A stretch of DNA of 64,000 bases from Salticus scenicus (taxonomy: Eukaryota; Arthropoda; Arachnida; Araneae; Salticidae): NCBI GenBank assembly GCA_963930645.1, contig OZ005648.1, positions 248,721,436 to 248,785,435 of the forward strand. Reading direction: 5' to 3'. The notes under the pieces were generated by a model. It ran no database searches. It was not told the origin of the DNA and saw nothing but the letters and a program-made list of their open reading frames with translations. Both the position numbers and the translations under genes were made by a program. The first letter of the stretch is position 1. The number at the start of each line of letters is the position of its first letter. Positions 11,762 through 23,340 of the stretch are shown in pieces.

Positions 11762-14140
11762 TCTGTATATATATATAAATTACGTGTCACGATGTTTGTC
11801 CGGGGTAAACTCCTAAACTAAGGAACCGATTTTAATGAAATTTTGCACACTGTGTGCAGTTTGGTCCAACTTGAGAGATAGGATAGTTTTTATCTCAATT
11901 TATTGTCACAATATTGTTTTATTGCAATTATTTGTTAATTATAGACCTTTATTAAAGTTGCTCCAAAATATCTGTGAGTTCCATTAATTTAATTGTTGCC
12001 AAAAAAAAAAAATAAATAAATAAATACGAGTTCATTTTTTTTCGACATAAAAATAAATACATTTAATCAAACGTGAACGTTAAAAAATTATAAAAAGTTA
12101 AATTATGCATCTCACGAAAATTGACATCATAATCAATTTAAAGATTTTATACACATTGATAAATTGCTAATGTAGTTCTATCATAGATATAGTAATATAT
12201 ATAGGTCTCTCATCCCCATGTTATCGTACAAAGATTTCTGATGCCGAAAAAAAATAATAATAATAATAAAAGCTTTGGAAACAGCCATTAAGTGGTATTG
12301 AAAAAAAAAAAAAAAAAAAAAAAAAGAAAAAGAAAAGAAAGAAAGAAATATGAATTTGAAACTGTATCTGGAGTCTTCCATTCCCCTTTAGTAAATAAAT
12401 TATTCATAAATTTTATTTGCTAAAATATTAGTATGTATTCCCGTGTGTATTCACTCGGGGAAAGACGGCCATATTTTGGTAAAAACGTCGTCTTTTCCCA
12501 AATGAAAAGGAATAACTTTTTTCTCCCCAATGATCACTCTATTCTATATATGCTATACTATATCTATGAGTTCTATACGCAAGCGAAGTGTGACTCACTG
12601 ACCGTCTGTGCAGCCAAGAAAAATATTTCCTATGTTAATTGCCCACTGGATTTTTTGTAAGAAATTATTAAAAATCGAGGAAATTTATTTCCCGATTTTA
12701 ATCCTTATATTTGGGTATAGATATGTATTAGTTATCGCGGGTGTTAGATTGAATTATTCTGCTGTCAAATTGACAAAATTTTAATTTTAAATTTCAAAAC
12801 ACTGTCGCCCTTGGCTTATTATTATTATTATTATTATTATTTGGCGATCAAAAGCGTAACACGAAAATATACATGCCAGATGTATGCATTGTACGAAATG
12901 AAATATGTATTATTCATTGTACGTATGTATGACATGTAATATGTATTGTACGAAATATTGTTTCATATTATTCATTACTCTTTTAATATAAGTTGTTAAA
13001 ATAACCATGATTTTTGAAAGGAATTAAATATTTTCGCCAGATAATTTGGCGATATTCTTTTTTTTTCGCCAAGGATGACAGAAATGAAATCTATTCCGCT
13101 GCAAAATATTAGTATCTTACATCAGATATTTTATTTAGACATTTGAAAACAAATTTGACTTCAAACTATGATAGAATATTTATCATTTTCCTTTTAATTA
13201 GTATATTATTAGTATATTAAAATTTAAAAGCATGGTATATAAAAAGTTTTTTTTTTTTTTTTATCTTATAATTATTCTTATCTTAATCCTCGATGTTTCC
13301 CATCTTTATTAACTTGAATTTACTATTAAAATTTTAACATACTCAAAAACGTCTCATCACTTCGTTAAAATACACTAAACTTTTCCAAAATCTTTTTCTA
13401 TTTAAAATGATACATGTATTTACTTTAAATGTCCAATATTTCATAAGACAGGGATGGAACACGGGCACAGTACTCATACCACTACCAATGTAGCAAAAAT
13501 TTCCCCTTCTTAAATCAACGATATTATAGTTAGAGACATTTCTTAAACAAATACCGGTATGAATTCTGCGCCCGTGTTCCATCCCTGATAAGATTTCCAA
13601 TTTTAAAGTTTTAAAATATTTATCAAATTTACTTATTTTTCTGGTTTAGCCTTATTGTTTTCCTTTTTATAACTACAGCTGTTGCCCTCTTTAAAATATT
13701 TAAAATGATGAGGTCATTTTATAGTAAAATTATCCATTATAGCATATATTATATTTCACTCCTCCATAAAAATTGATTTTAAAATCGTCTGTTTCTTTTA
13801 TACTTTTATTTTAATAGAATTTTAATAGAATTTAATTTATATATTAGTCATTTTAGCAATTTTATCCAAAGTAGCATTAGAAATAATATATATCACTTCT
13901 CCAAAATTTATAGGACCCTACAATAAAATTAATTTGTGCTTAATATCAACAAAACGAAAATTTTTATCAATCGCTTCCAAATTTTGACCTAAGTTTCAAA
14001 TCTCAACCCTGTGGGTTTTTACATCGGCTACAACGTTTTCGTCTTTGTTCGTAAATAATAATTTGACTGTACTAAATAGTTTACAGCCGTATAATTCAAC
14101 GTATAACTTAGTCACAGCAACGCGTGGCCGGGTCTGCTAG
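11762..14140 (+). mobile_element. Non-autonomous Helitron, both ends intact
   Basis: The 5' end begins TCTGTATATATATAAATTAC and continues CGTGTCACGATGTTTGTCCG, followed by ACTCCTAAACTAAGGAACCG, a classic arthropod Helitron head. The 3' end is CGCGTGGCCGGGTCTGCTAG, finishing in CTAG at 14137-14140. The flanking bases are A (11761) and T (14141), the expected A/T insertion site with no target duplication. The body is 2,379 bp, non-coding, with (ATT)n near 12819-12841 and a nested MITE at 13449-13587. An open frame at 12433-12660 has no recognisable Rep or helicase motif. A related 5' end lies at 59971. Confidence 0.92.
13443..13593. mobile_element. Nested MITE with CAGGG...CCCTG ends
   Basis: The inverted arms start CAGGGATGGAACACGGGC on both strands (13449 inwards and 13587 inwards). 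They are flanked by the direct repeat ATAAGA at 13443-13448 and 13588-13593. The element is about 139 bp and lies inside the Helitron, so it is younger. CAGGG ends suggest a hAT-like origin, although only 6 bp of duplication can be recognised rather than 8. Confidence 0.8.
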
Positions 14141-14443
14141 TATACATATATAAAGCTCTGAAAATTCAATTAAAAAATATTTAACTATAAAATTTAATAA
14201 AATTCAACATAATCTATACGTCTCATAAATATATTAAAACCAAATTAACTTTAAAAAATGAGATAAAAACACTAAAAATTTTAAAAGATACACTTTAATT
14301 AAAAAACATGAAAACACAAGAGAAACGCTTCGGCTAAACATTAGCCCATATGCACTACATATGTACACGGTTATGTGATTGTAGCTATATAGAAATTGCA
14401 TTAACTGAAAAAATATCTGCTGTATCAATTTTCTCTGTACCAC

Positions 14444-14486
<43 letters not shown>

Positions 14487-15365
14487 TACAATTTTCTCTC
14501 CTTTTCATTTTTCTTGGTAGTTAAGTATAAATAATTTACTAATCGTAACAGAACTTAATTAAAATTAAATCTGCAAGTTTATTTTATAGTAACTATCTAG
14601 GCTTTATATCAAACATTTACATGAAACACATCAATTATATACCTTTCCATTTTTTAAAAGACGATGCAGCTTCTTTTTTAGTACGACAGGTCGTATTAAA
14701 AAAATGAAAAAAAACAGACAGTTTCGTTACCAATTTTTATTCATCACCTTGAATGAACGCGGAATTTTTTTGTTTTTATCTGAAGTTGAAAGTTTGTCAT
14801 TGCATCTGTGCGGATTTTTATTCCGGGTTATTAGAATTTATCAAAAATTTTTACACTTATTAATAAGGACAAAATATCGCTACCGATAAATTATTCAAAG
14901 GATATTACATAAAAACACCATTGTAACTTTAAATTTATTTTTAAAAAATCATGCCAAAAATAAATAAACTAGTAAAAAAATATAAATTCATTAAATTTAG
15001 AAAAGAAAAAATTAAAAATAGCGAAAAAAAAAAAAAAAAAAATCGTGCTAAATAAATTGAACACCACTTATTATTATTTTTCAGATTTGGTGCTACATCA
15101 TCTGTAACATTTTATAATGCATTATTCACCCCCCCCCCCCTCCTTCACACACACACCTAGCTGCTGTACTAAACGGATAACTGTTAGTTGTATATATAAG
15201 TAATTTATCGCCTATCAGTACCATGCTAATTAATTGTTCTGTTAAACAGTAAAATCTTCAATTGATTTAAATGTATTTTGTTACACATCTTGTAGATAGT
15301 GATTCTGAATTAAGTAGCTGGAAGCGAGAATGAAAATTAGACTTAATTAAAATACTTAAAGTTGC
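14141..15365. other. AT-rich DNA with a 36-bp poly-T run
   Basis: A T-run spans about 14446-14481, and a C-run lies near 15130-15140 before a CACACACAC stretch. No gene or repeat boundary is recognised. Confidence 0.5.
14446..14481. repeat. Poly-T tract
   Basis: About 36 consecutive T, among the longest homopolymers in the window. Confidence 0.95.
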
Positions 15366-15600
15366 TTAATGTCCCGACCTTTCCATGGAACTCTCTAAAG
15401 GGAAGTGATGGATGAGAGAGATATTTTAGTAATCCGACCGATCAAACCTCGGCTTACCCCTCTTCTCTATCATTTAATAGGGAGAGGAAAGTAAAAGGGG
15501 AATTTCATGATTCTCTGTATCTGCTAAAAGGGAGATTCATTTTAAGTAATGTGGTTGAATGATAACGGGCCGATGGAAATGAGGGATATAATGTAAGAAA
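15366..15600. promoter_or_regulatory. Candidate regulatory block
   Basis: A purine-rich, less AT-rich stretch contains CCTTTCCATGGAAC, GATGAGAGAGATA and ATGATAACGGGCC words. It carries no open frame and no repeat ends. The segment just upstream (near 15330-15360, TTAGACTTAATTAAAATACT) recurs near 18315, so part of the surroundings is duplicated. Confidence 0.25.
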
Positions 15601-15937
15601 AATTTAAAGAAAGGTAGAGAGCTTTAGCACAAATGTGGTTTAAAATTATTCGTAAGTAAAGTTAAAAATATACCTATTTTGGGATATACTTTAAATACGT
15701 TTCATTTCTTAAATACAGAATTTTACTTTCTTCTATATTCAATAGAAAAAATCATTGGTTTCATAAAAAATTTCTTGTTCCCGTTTTCAACGGACGTATA
15801 TGTTTTGAGCGGTTCAGAACAGGGTTTTACTCATTTCAGAAAATATCTGTTTACTTGTATATGCGTGACGTAAAATTTCTGCTATTTATAGTTCGAGAAT
15901 AACTGCACAAAATCTCGTGTAAATTTTGGTTGAACTA

Positions 15938-16518
15938 CACCCCGTGACAAAAAGATAGGTACAAAGGCTTTTTTCTTTGATTTTTCATAAAATAACATTA
16001 TCTAAATTGCGCTTATCATTTATTATTATCATAAAATAACAGTATTCCCGGACTAATTTTTGTTTTAAGACTAATTTAGAAAATTTTTAAGACTAAAATT
16101 TAAGACTACACACCGCGACAAAAAGATAGGAACTAGGAATAAAGCGTTTTTTATTAAATTTTTGAATAGGATTATTTTGAATATGGATATTTTGAATATG
16201 ATTCAAATATTTAATATGTTTTTGATATGACAATATTTTTTTGTTGTGATATAATGATCAGCACAATTTAGATAATGTTATTTTATAAAAAATTAAAAAA
16301 AAAAAAACCTTTGTTCCTATCTTTTTGTCGCGGAGTGTAGTCTTAAATTAGAAAAATTTTAGTCTTAAAACTTTTCAAAATTAGTCTTAAAACAAAAATT
16401 AGTCCGGGAATAGTGTCATTTTATGATAATAATAAATGATAAACACAATTTAGATAATGTTATTTTATGAAAAACCAAAGAAAAACCCTTTGTACTTATC
16501 TTTTTGTCGCGGGGTGTA
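15938..16518. mobile_element. Nested palindromic Tc1/mariner-type MITE
   Basis: Four copies of a terminal repeat with the core GACAAAAAGATAGG occur: forward near 15938 and 16107, reverse near 16339 and 16518. The outer pair bounds a 580-bp palindrome whose arms share CCCGGACTAATTTTTG and TAAGACTAAAATT words. The inner pair bounds a second copy of the same family centred in it. TA precedes the ends. The pattern fits one element inserted into another of the same family, or a fold-back derivative. Confidence 0.8.
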
Positions 16519-17056
16519 TATGTATCTGTGATAATTTGAAACAAAACTATTGTTTTTTTACACATTTAAAAAAATGAAGAAACGAAATATGCATTTTTTT
16601 TTTAAGATGTTGTGTGTAAGGCACAAAATCGAATTTCATTTGACACTTAGTTCTATACTTTTTTCCTTCTCTTTGCTAGTCCATTTTGCAATCTTATTAT
16701 TCCATGTGTTGGTTATCGTTATGCTGATGAAGGGGCTATTGTTGTCAGGAGCAAGTTTGGTAAATTGGTCTCTGATATTATGAATGGTGCTTAAAAAATC
16801 GCGTTCCTGCCTCATAGAAAATAAATTTGATAAATAATAATTGGAATAAATATCGTGTACTGTGTGAATTTGAATTTTCATTTCTTTCAAAGCGTACTTT
16901 AGAGAAAAATCAAATTAATATCAACTTTCTTACGTTAAAGTTTTATAAAATTCGATTAATGAATTGCTGACAAACATTTAAACCAAATATTATGTTCAAA
17001 TTTCCATTTGTTCATTTGTTTAAAAGACGAAAACGAGAAAACAGATTGTTGCTTTA

Positions 17057-17444
17057 ATTCTGTATTGATAAGTATAAAGGATTTAAGTTCATATTCTTGA
17101 TTTTTCAGGAGACGAAAAATAAAATTAAACTAACTAAAAACAAATCAGAAGAATCGATTAGGGAAAAGGGATTATGTTGATTTATACCCTTTATACCATT
17201 CACTGATTATCAACCTTCATTTAATAACGGGAAAAAACTGAATTAAATATTTTATACCATACATGAATGGTAAATTTTTGACATGAACCTTTTTTTACCA
17301 ATCGATTTTCTCAAAGACTAAATGACATAGACTTAAATCCTTTATACCAATCGACTGAGAATTTTTTTCTGAGTCTGACTATGTACTTAACCCAAAATCG
17401 ACATTTTTGGACTTAAATCCTTTATACTTATCAGTACAGAATTA
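17057..17444. repeat. 388-bp segment bounded by 33-bp inverted repeats
   Basis: AATTCTGTATTGATAAGTAT and the following 13 bp at 17057-17089 reappear inverted at 17412-17444 with about one mismatch. The word AAATCCTTTATACCA recurs inside near 17337. It is probably a MITE; no target duplication is clear. Between here and 17905 lie a (GT)n stretch with a G-run (17645-17679) and a poly-A run (17788-17803). Confidence 0.65.
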
Positions 17445-17904
17445 TGCACACTAGTGTTTTTGCATTTATAAATAGAGAAAATCATCTGAAACCGAAACAT
17501 CGCGTCGTAAGACAGAAATTTCATAGAAATATCAATCGTAAAAATAATATTTGCTATCTTAAATATAATTTTTACACATATTTTATATGTTCCATTTTAA
17601 AATGCAACTGATTTAGAGCCCTTTTACAGATGGTGTATCTTTTTGTGTGTGTGTGTGTAGGGTAAAGAAGGGGGGGGGCGACTTATCTCATTTGCCCAGT
17701 GGAAAATCGGGATCTTAACATTAGACCTTGATGTCAAATCAGCTTGTCATGAAATTTTGTCTTGCTCTCACTTCATGCATGTGAACAAAAAAAAAAAAAA
17801 AAAATCGCAGGAGTTTTTTTATTTTATTTATTTACTTTATTTATTTATTTTTAATGTAAATTCTTATTTCTAAATTTTATTATAATTATTACGTTAAAAA
17901 CATT

Positions 17905-18635
17905 TCATTAATTATATTAGTATTACTGGTGCATTACATCGCATATTATTTTTAATACCTGTGAATGATTAAAATTTTGCTTAATTATAAATCTTTTGAA
18001 GCAGAAAGTTCTAACATTGTTTACACAGAATTTTAACGTAAGAGACACGATTTTAAATTAAAGCATTAGAGTCAAATATTTTTTTGAACTGATTTAGTTT
18101 CTAAATTTTTAATTACAGTCATTAAGTTATTATTATTTTTTTCTATAATTATATTGGCATTTTCAATGAATTACATCAAATTTTCTTTCGAATATTAATG
18201 AATGATTAAAATGTTTCTTTATTATAAATCTTTTGCCGCAGCAACTTCAAAATTTTTCATACTGACCTTTAATATAAGAGATGTGGTTTTAAATTAAGAA
18301 GATAGACGAAATATGAAATTAGACTTAATTAAAATACTTTAAAGGTGTTTAATGCTTTCGTATTTTCTGTGAGTCTTTTGACTTACGTGATCAATGACTT
18401 AGATACTTTCAGGATATTAGATTTTGGATTTCTTCATTTTCCCCATGATATAACAGCACTGATATAGGCTATTAAAATATGTTTTGTTTATTAATCACTT
18501 AGTATTATTGATGCATTATATCAAATATTCTTTCCAATATTTGTCAATCATTAAAATATTATTTTATTCTAAATGTTTAACACTAGCAATTTCAACGTTT
18601 TCCACACTGGACTTTAGCATAAGAGACAAGATTTT
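17905..18635. repeat. Degenerate direct repeat, three copies
   Basis: Three diverged copies of a roughly 150-240 bp block begin near 17905, 18145 and 18490. They share ATTATATTAGTATTA, TGAATGATTAAAAT, TTATAAATCTTTTG and TAAGAGACA...ATTTTAAATTAA words. The third copy ends in a T-run (18631-18656). The divergence implies an old tandem duplication. It has no coding capacity. Confidence 0.65.
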
Positions 18636-18654
18636 TTTTTTTTTTTTTTTTTTT

Positions 18655-18985
18655 TTACTTTCCGAGTATACATGTGTAAGGAAAATATTGTAATCATGAC
18701 AAAAATTCCACTTTGAGATTTTGGTGTTTCTATACGTTCGTTTAGAGGTCCCTCAAGTTCATTTTTACTATTTTTACGATGTATTTTTATATGTATGTGT
18801 GTGTGTGTGTATGTGTGTGAGTGAACACAATAGCGCCTAAACGCTTTGGATGGGATCTTTTACAAAACGAATGCGTTGATAGATATTTTTGTTCGGTTTG
18901 ATTGGGATATTAACGTTGTGTTTTGCGGCTTCGTTTTTAATTTTTAGGGAGGCTCCTTTGCAGTATGGGATCGCGGGGGTGAAAG
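18655..18985 (-). mobile_element. HINE-like repeat, 3' module (TTTCCG lineage)
   Basis: Read on the minus strand it ends in the hairpin pair TTTCC...GGAAA (18660-18683) and carries the conserved core as GACCTCTAAACGAACG. A (CACA)n stretch (18797-18822) precedes the core. It belongs with the 31428 and 42820 copies, which have the same arm. The 5' half is missing. Confidence 0.7.
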
Positions 18986-19045
18986 ATTGTTTTTTTTTTT
19001 TTTTTTTGTGCATTAGGAATACGATTCAGAGATTTTATACGTTTT

Positions 19046-19453
19046 TTGTTTATCCATTTTAAACACACCGCAGGCATTTATAAAATTAATTTCCAATTTC
19101 ACAATAAAAATAACGCTTCATATGTTGGCATGACCAAAAGAAAAATTAAAGACCGTATTTCCGAATATCTAACCGATTTAAAATATAATAAACAATCTAC
19201 AGCCTTTTCAAGGATTAACAATACTAACCCAATTAACATTAACTCAATTAAGTATCAAAAAATAGCTCCATATAATTCTCATTATTATGCCCTCAAAAGA
19301 GAGGCTCTTGAAATACTAACATCTAACAACGAAGTTAATGACATCGAACACAGCATTATACCACCCGAATGGCAACAGCTATACAACCAAAACAAGCGAA
19401 GTGAACAAAGCGATGAAGAAGAGTCAAGAAATAAACAAACCGCCCAACTTTAA
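19046..19453 (+). pseudogene. GIY-YIG endonuclease domain of a Penelope-like element (5'-truncated)
   Basis: The 135-codon frame encodes a GIY-YIG nuclease domain. GIY lies at residues 10-12, YVG at 26-28 within SYVGMTKRKIKDRISEYL, the catalytic-type Arg at about 37, and a Glu in KREALEIL at about residue 90. All key positions are kept. In Penelope-like retrotransposons this domain sits at the C-terminus, after the reverse transcriptase, and nicks the target. No reverse transcriptase precedes it: upstream are a T-run and another repeat, so the copy is 5'-truncated, as is common for these elements. The tail after the domain is acidic (DEEESRN) and ends at TAA. The Met at 19046 is unlikely to be a real start. 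Confidence 0.8.
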
Positions 19454-19482
19454 CATTTCAAGTCATTTCATTACCGAGTTTT

Positions 19483-19511
19483 CTGATGATGGCCCCGACT
19501 GGAGGCAGAAA
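19483..19511 (+). ncRNA. Hammerhead-ribozyme-like core
   Basis: CTGATGA (19483-19489) is followed by a GCC...GGC stem and then GAAA (19508-19511), the conserved core order of a hammerhead ribozyme. Penelope-like elements are known to carry hammerheads in their terminal repeats. This one lies about 30 bp past the GIY-YIG stop codon, a fitting position. Stems I and III were not convincingly traced, and the stem-II-proximal base does not pair, so it may be a decayed copy. Confidence 0.45.
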
Positions 19512-19649
19512 TATATTAAAAGTTCGGAACTATTAAGGATTCTAATAAGGTATTCATTAATAAATAAAAAACAAGTAAGTTGAATGCTTTTCCTTACTTA
19601 AAAATAATATACTTACTTATTTTTAATTATAACTCATTACTTAAAAAAA

Positions 19650-20575
19650 ATAATCTGGTGTGTCTCTTACACGACTTTCTCTTATCCTGAAATTTAATAC
19701 TATAAATACAGGTTGGAGATTAAGGGGCAAAATAATGAGTTATGTTATGTAAAACCTATGTTAAAACTATGTTATGTGTGTCTGGCTTCGGAAGAGTTTT
19801 ATGTGATAAATACTTCTGTGTGAGGGGGGGGGGGGGCACCGCCCCCCGTAACTCCCCATTTCATTACTGCACCTACATTTATATGGAATTTAAATCTGTT
19901 ATTAAAATTAAAATTTCAATTAAAATTATTCAGACAACTTTCACGCGTAACATTCCTTGAAATTTCTCAATCTTGATCAAACTTTTCCAGCAACGAACTT
20001 ATATTAAATTCAAAATTCAAAATTTAGATTTCCTAAAAATATTTGTTTTTAAGTTACTTTAAGAGACACAGACAAAGGTCAAACGTTAGAAAACTTGTCT
20101 TCGGTAATCAGGAAACCAAAACGTGTAAATATACAAAAAAAACAAGCCATGGATATTTAGCTTAAAAACATACATTATTTACCATATCTCTATGAGGAAT
20201 TTATTTCAATTCCTGAAATGAAGCTTTCCTGGAAATGGTAAAATATTATAGTAAAGCACATCCACTAACAACAAAGAAGAATATTATCGCTTAAATATTT
20301 GCAGCCCTGTATATCTTTTGAAGATTATGTACAAACCACATGATGGTGCACCTAAACATAATCCTATAGAATAACACACGGCGCAACCTGAAATACACTT
20401 CCACCAATTTTCAATTATTGTCGCAGTCCTTATCTAGTCCTTTTGTATAGCCCTGTAAACAAACAGTGAATGATATCATCACCATATTCTGCATGAGACA
20501 TGTTTTTACTCGTATAAAAAATATATATTCAGTTCAATTTGTTTAGTGCAGTCTGTAGATGTTATACTCTACTTA
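19650..20575 (+). mobile_element. HINE-like repeat, ACTTTCTCTTACC lineage, 3'-truncated
   Basis: It begins CTGGTGTGTCTCTTACACGAC then TTTCTCTTATCCTG, and runs through the G-rich/C-rich word GGGGGCACCGCCCCCC (near 19830). It includes the core variant CCAAAACGTGTAAATATAC near 20110. It tracks the 41036 copy closely to the CTACTTACCTGC word at 20569 and then stops before the 3' hairpin. The frame at 19742-19960 is accidental. Confidence 0.8.
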
Positions 20576-20579
20576 CCTG

Positions 20580-20973
20580 CATGATGTTGTTCTTCTGGAG
20601 AAAACTTGTTTAAATGCACAAATATCCTCAATTAGTACGAATTCTATTAATGAGGATTTCAGTGAGTGATGCTGTAAATTTGTTTCTGAAGTTTCCTTGG
20701 ATAATGCAGTAGAAAATTTCGATTAGCGTGTATTCAATTAGGTGTTTTTTTTTTTTTTTTCTTTCCTGATATCCGTACAAGTATGCGTGTGCATCGAAGT
20801 TTAATAAATCAAATTTCGTGCATTATTACAGAAAAAAAAATAAACAACTGAAACTGGCAACTTATAAATTTTTCGCTAAATATTTGAAATTTTGGAACAA
20901 TGTCAATTAATTAGAATGTATGGCAGGATTTTTAAATTTATGTACACTCTACAAAGCAAATCATAAAAGGATA

Positions 20974-21004
<31 letters not shown>

Positions 21005-22235
21005 AGTATGTAAATTTTTAATAGTAGATGTAACTAACAATAATTAAAAAAGTGTAATTAAAATACACTATTGCAATAATAATATAGAATTAAAGTTAAA
21101 ATAAAGTTTTTAAGTCTTATACTTATTAAAATAACTCACATGTTTCATTGATAAAGTTTCATGTAAATTAGATAAATTTTAATACAAAAGTTTCAAATCA
21201 AGCCGTAATATACAGTTTCTAAAAATAATAAATATAAAATAGCGTATTATTATTATTTTGTTTTTATTTACATAGGTATATTGAAGTTTTAAGGAAAATG
21301 GATGCGGGTTTGTTACAGTTTTTCTTGCTGTTTGACTTAATTTGTGCTGTTTCGATTTGAGCGCTAACATAGCAAAACTAATTAACCGCATTAATCAAGG
21401 GATATCTGTATGTGTATAAAAAGAGTCCTGTGCTATATGTATTCAAACATTATTTTTTAAACCATAACCATCAGTAATAATATACTCTATTGTATTCATA
21501 TAACGGCAAAAACTATTTAAATTTTTGCTATATGTTTTTAGGAACACTTTAACTGGTTAAAAACATTCCTGTAAATAAATATTAATTATTTTTTTTTTAA
21601 AGTTTCCTGAGAAAAAGGACCTATTATTTAAGAAATTGTCTTAACAAATTGTCTTAAGAAATTGTATTAATTATTTAATACAATTGTATGCCACTTTCAT
21701 ATACGTATCTATGTATGTACATAATTCCTCATTACATGATCAAACATCATGAAGAAAGACTTGAATTAATAAAAAATTACATATAGCCTTATGTGAAGCC
21801 TTATACAAAACAAAAGATATTGAAAAAGTTAATATGAGTTGTGGGTGAGACATATTTCTCAAATTTTTTGACTTTATAATAATAGATAAAGCAGAAACAT
21901 CTTACTGCTTTGCTTACATTATCTCAATTATGCTCTTGGCGAAATTTAGAAAAATGTAATACTACAGTTACTTTCATGTTCTGAAGTGTCTATATCTCGT
22001 GAAATTTAAGTTTTTTTTAATTTTAACACGTTTTACATTCAATGTAATTATGTGCTTGTTTATTTACCTATATATCAGTATATTGAAAAATATTATAGAA
22101 AAATATTTATCGTTCCATTGGTGTTTTCTCAAATAAATGACTGTGAAAATAAAAAAGGAAAAAAGCTGCATTTCATTCATTCTATTTTTTATCTGTCAAG
22201 AAATAGTAAGTCCAAAATATCATTAGGTTAAAAAA
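20580..22235. other. AT-rich DNA, no recognised feature
   Basis: T-runs lie near 20744-20760 and 20970-21000. A short self-complementary TTGTCTTAAGAAATTGTATT region lies near 21640-21690. No gene is supported. Confidence 0.5.
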
Positions 22236-22425
22236 AAAAAAAGTATTCTTAACTGCAGCCATCACACCGCCGGAGTGCTGAATAAACATCATGAATGGGC
22301 CGATACTGTAGAACAAATATTTAACTTCTCGAAGAATCAAAGACCCTCAGAATTCGAGCAAGATCACAGCTATTCTAAGGAAATGAACAAATCCGGAATT
22401 CTCAATGAGGCATAACCATGATCTT
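22236..22425. promoter_or_regulatory. Weak candidate regulatory block
   Basis: A less AT-rich stretch includes ATCACACCGCCGGAG, GAATAAACATCATG and GAATCAAAGACCC. An acceptor-like TTCTTAACTGCAG precedes it, but the following frame stops after six codons. No coding or repeat evidence. Confidence 0.2.
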
Positions 22426-22603
22426 TTTTCCAAGATTTTGAAGTGCTATATAACTTGACAATATTTCCATTTCTTTCAAACCTTCTCTATAGAGAAAAAT
22501 GTATTGTATTAAGACTTCAAAATCCTCAAAAGAGTTGAAAACTTTTAGAAATAGATATTAATATCGGGTACTTCCATCGTTATATCACTTTAAGAAAATC
22601 AAA

Positions 22604-23210
22604 ATGACTATCAAGTATCTGTTCTTTAAAAGTATACTGTGGGTTATTAAAGAGAAAATTTCGCGAAACCCAAATATAGGTTTTATTTTTCCCTTCTTAC
22701 CAGCGTTTAAATTTATTGTTCATAAATCTGAAAGCTATTGGGCAACGATAGTAATTTTATATGATCACATCTATCGCTATCAGAGAGAGAGAGAGAAAAA
22801 AAAAAAAAAAAACACTTTATTTTACTCTGCTATTATAATTGTCCCTGATAAAAGCATAGTAAATTTTTTGGGAATTCGAAAATTTCGAGAAACGCAAATA
22901 TTGGTTTTATTTTTCATTTCTTACTTACATTTAAATTTATTATTCATAAATCTAAAAGTTATTGGGCAATTACAGCGATTTAATCATATCTCATTTACTG
23001 CTGTCAAAGAAACAATTAATTATATTTTACCCTGATACTATAATAGTTTTTGATAAAGATATAACAAGTTTTAAGTGGAAATTTCTAAGTTACTTTTTCT
23101 TCGTTTATTAAATTTTTCATTATTTCTCATTTTTCATATTTAATTTGTGCATATGTAATATTATATTGATAGCTTGCGAATTAGACTTTTTTTATAGCTG
23201 GACTTTGATC
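22604..23210 (+). repeat. Diverged ~230-bp tandem duplication
   Basis: Two copies start near 22625 and 22850. Both hold AAATTTCG(C/A)GAAACCCAAATAT-type sequence, GGTTTTATTTTTC, TTAAATTTATT(G/A)TTCATAAATCT and AGTTATTGGGCAA words. A weaker third copy may follow near 23045. They happen to lie in one 143-codon open frame, but the two halves read in different frames relative to the repeat, so the frame is accidental. Confidence 0.6.
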
Positions 23211-23340
23211 ATTTATAAAGTTGAAATATACATATGTAATACATATACATACATAACATATCTCCCTTGAAAAGTTTTTTTCACCGTTCTGAGCTATTCT
23301 TAATTGAAAAATAAATTGTCAAAAAAGAGTTTAAATTGTA

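Noticed and set aside
22604..23035. 143-codon plus-strand open frame
   Set aside because: It spans two nucleotide-level tandem copies that are read in different relative frames, so the protein is not repeated as expected for selection. No domain is recognisable.
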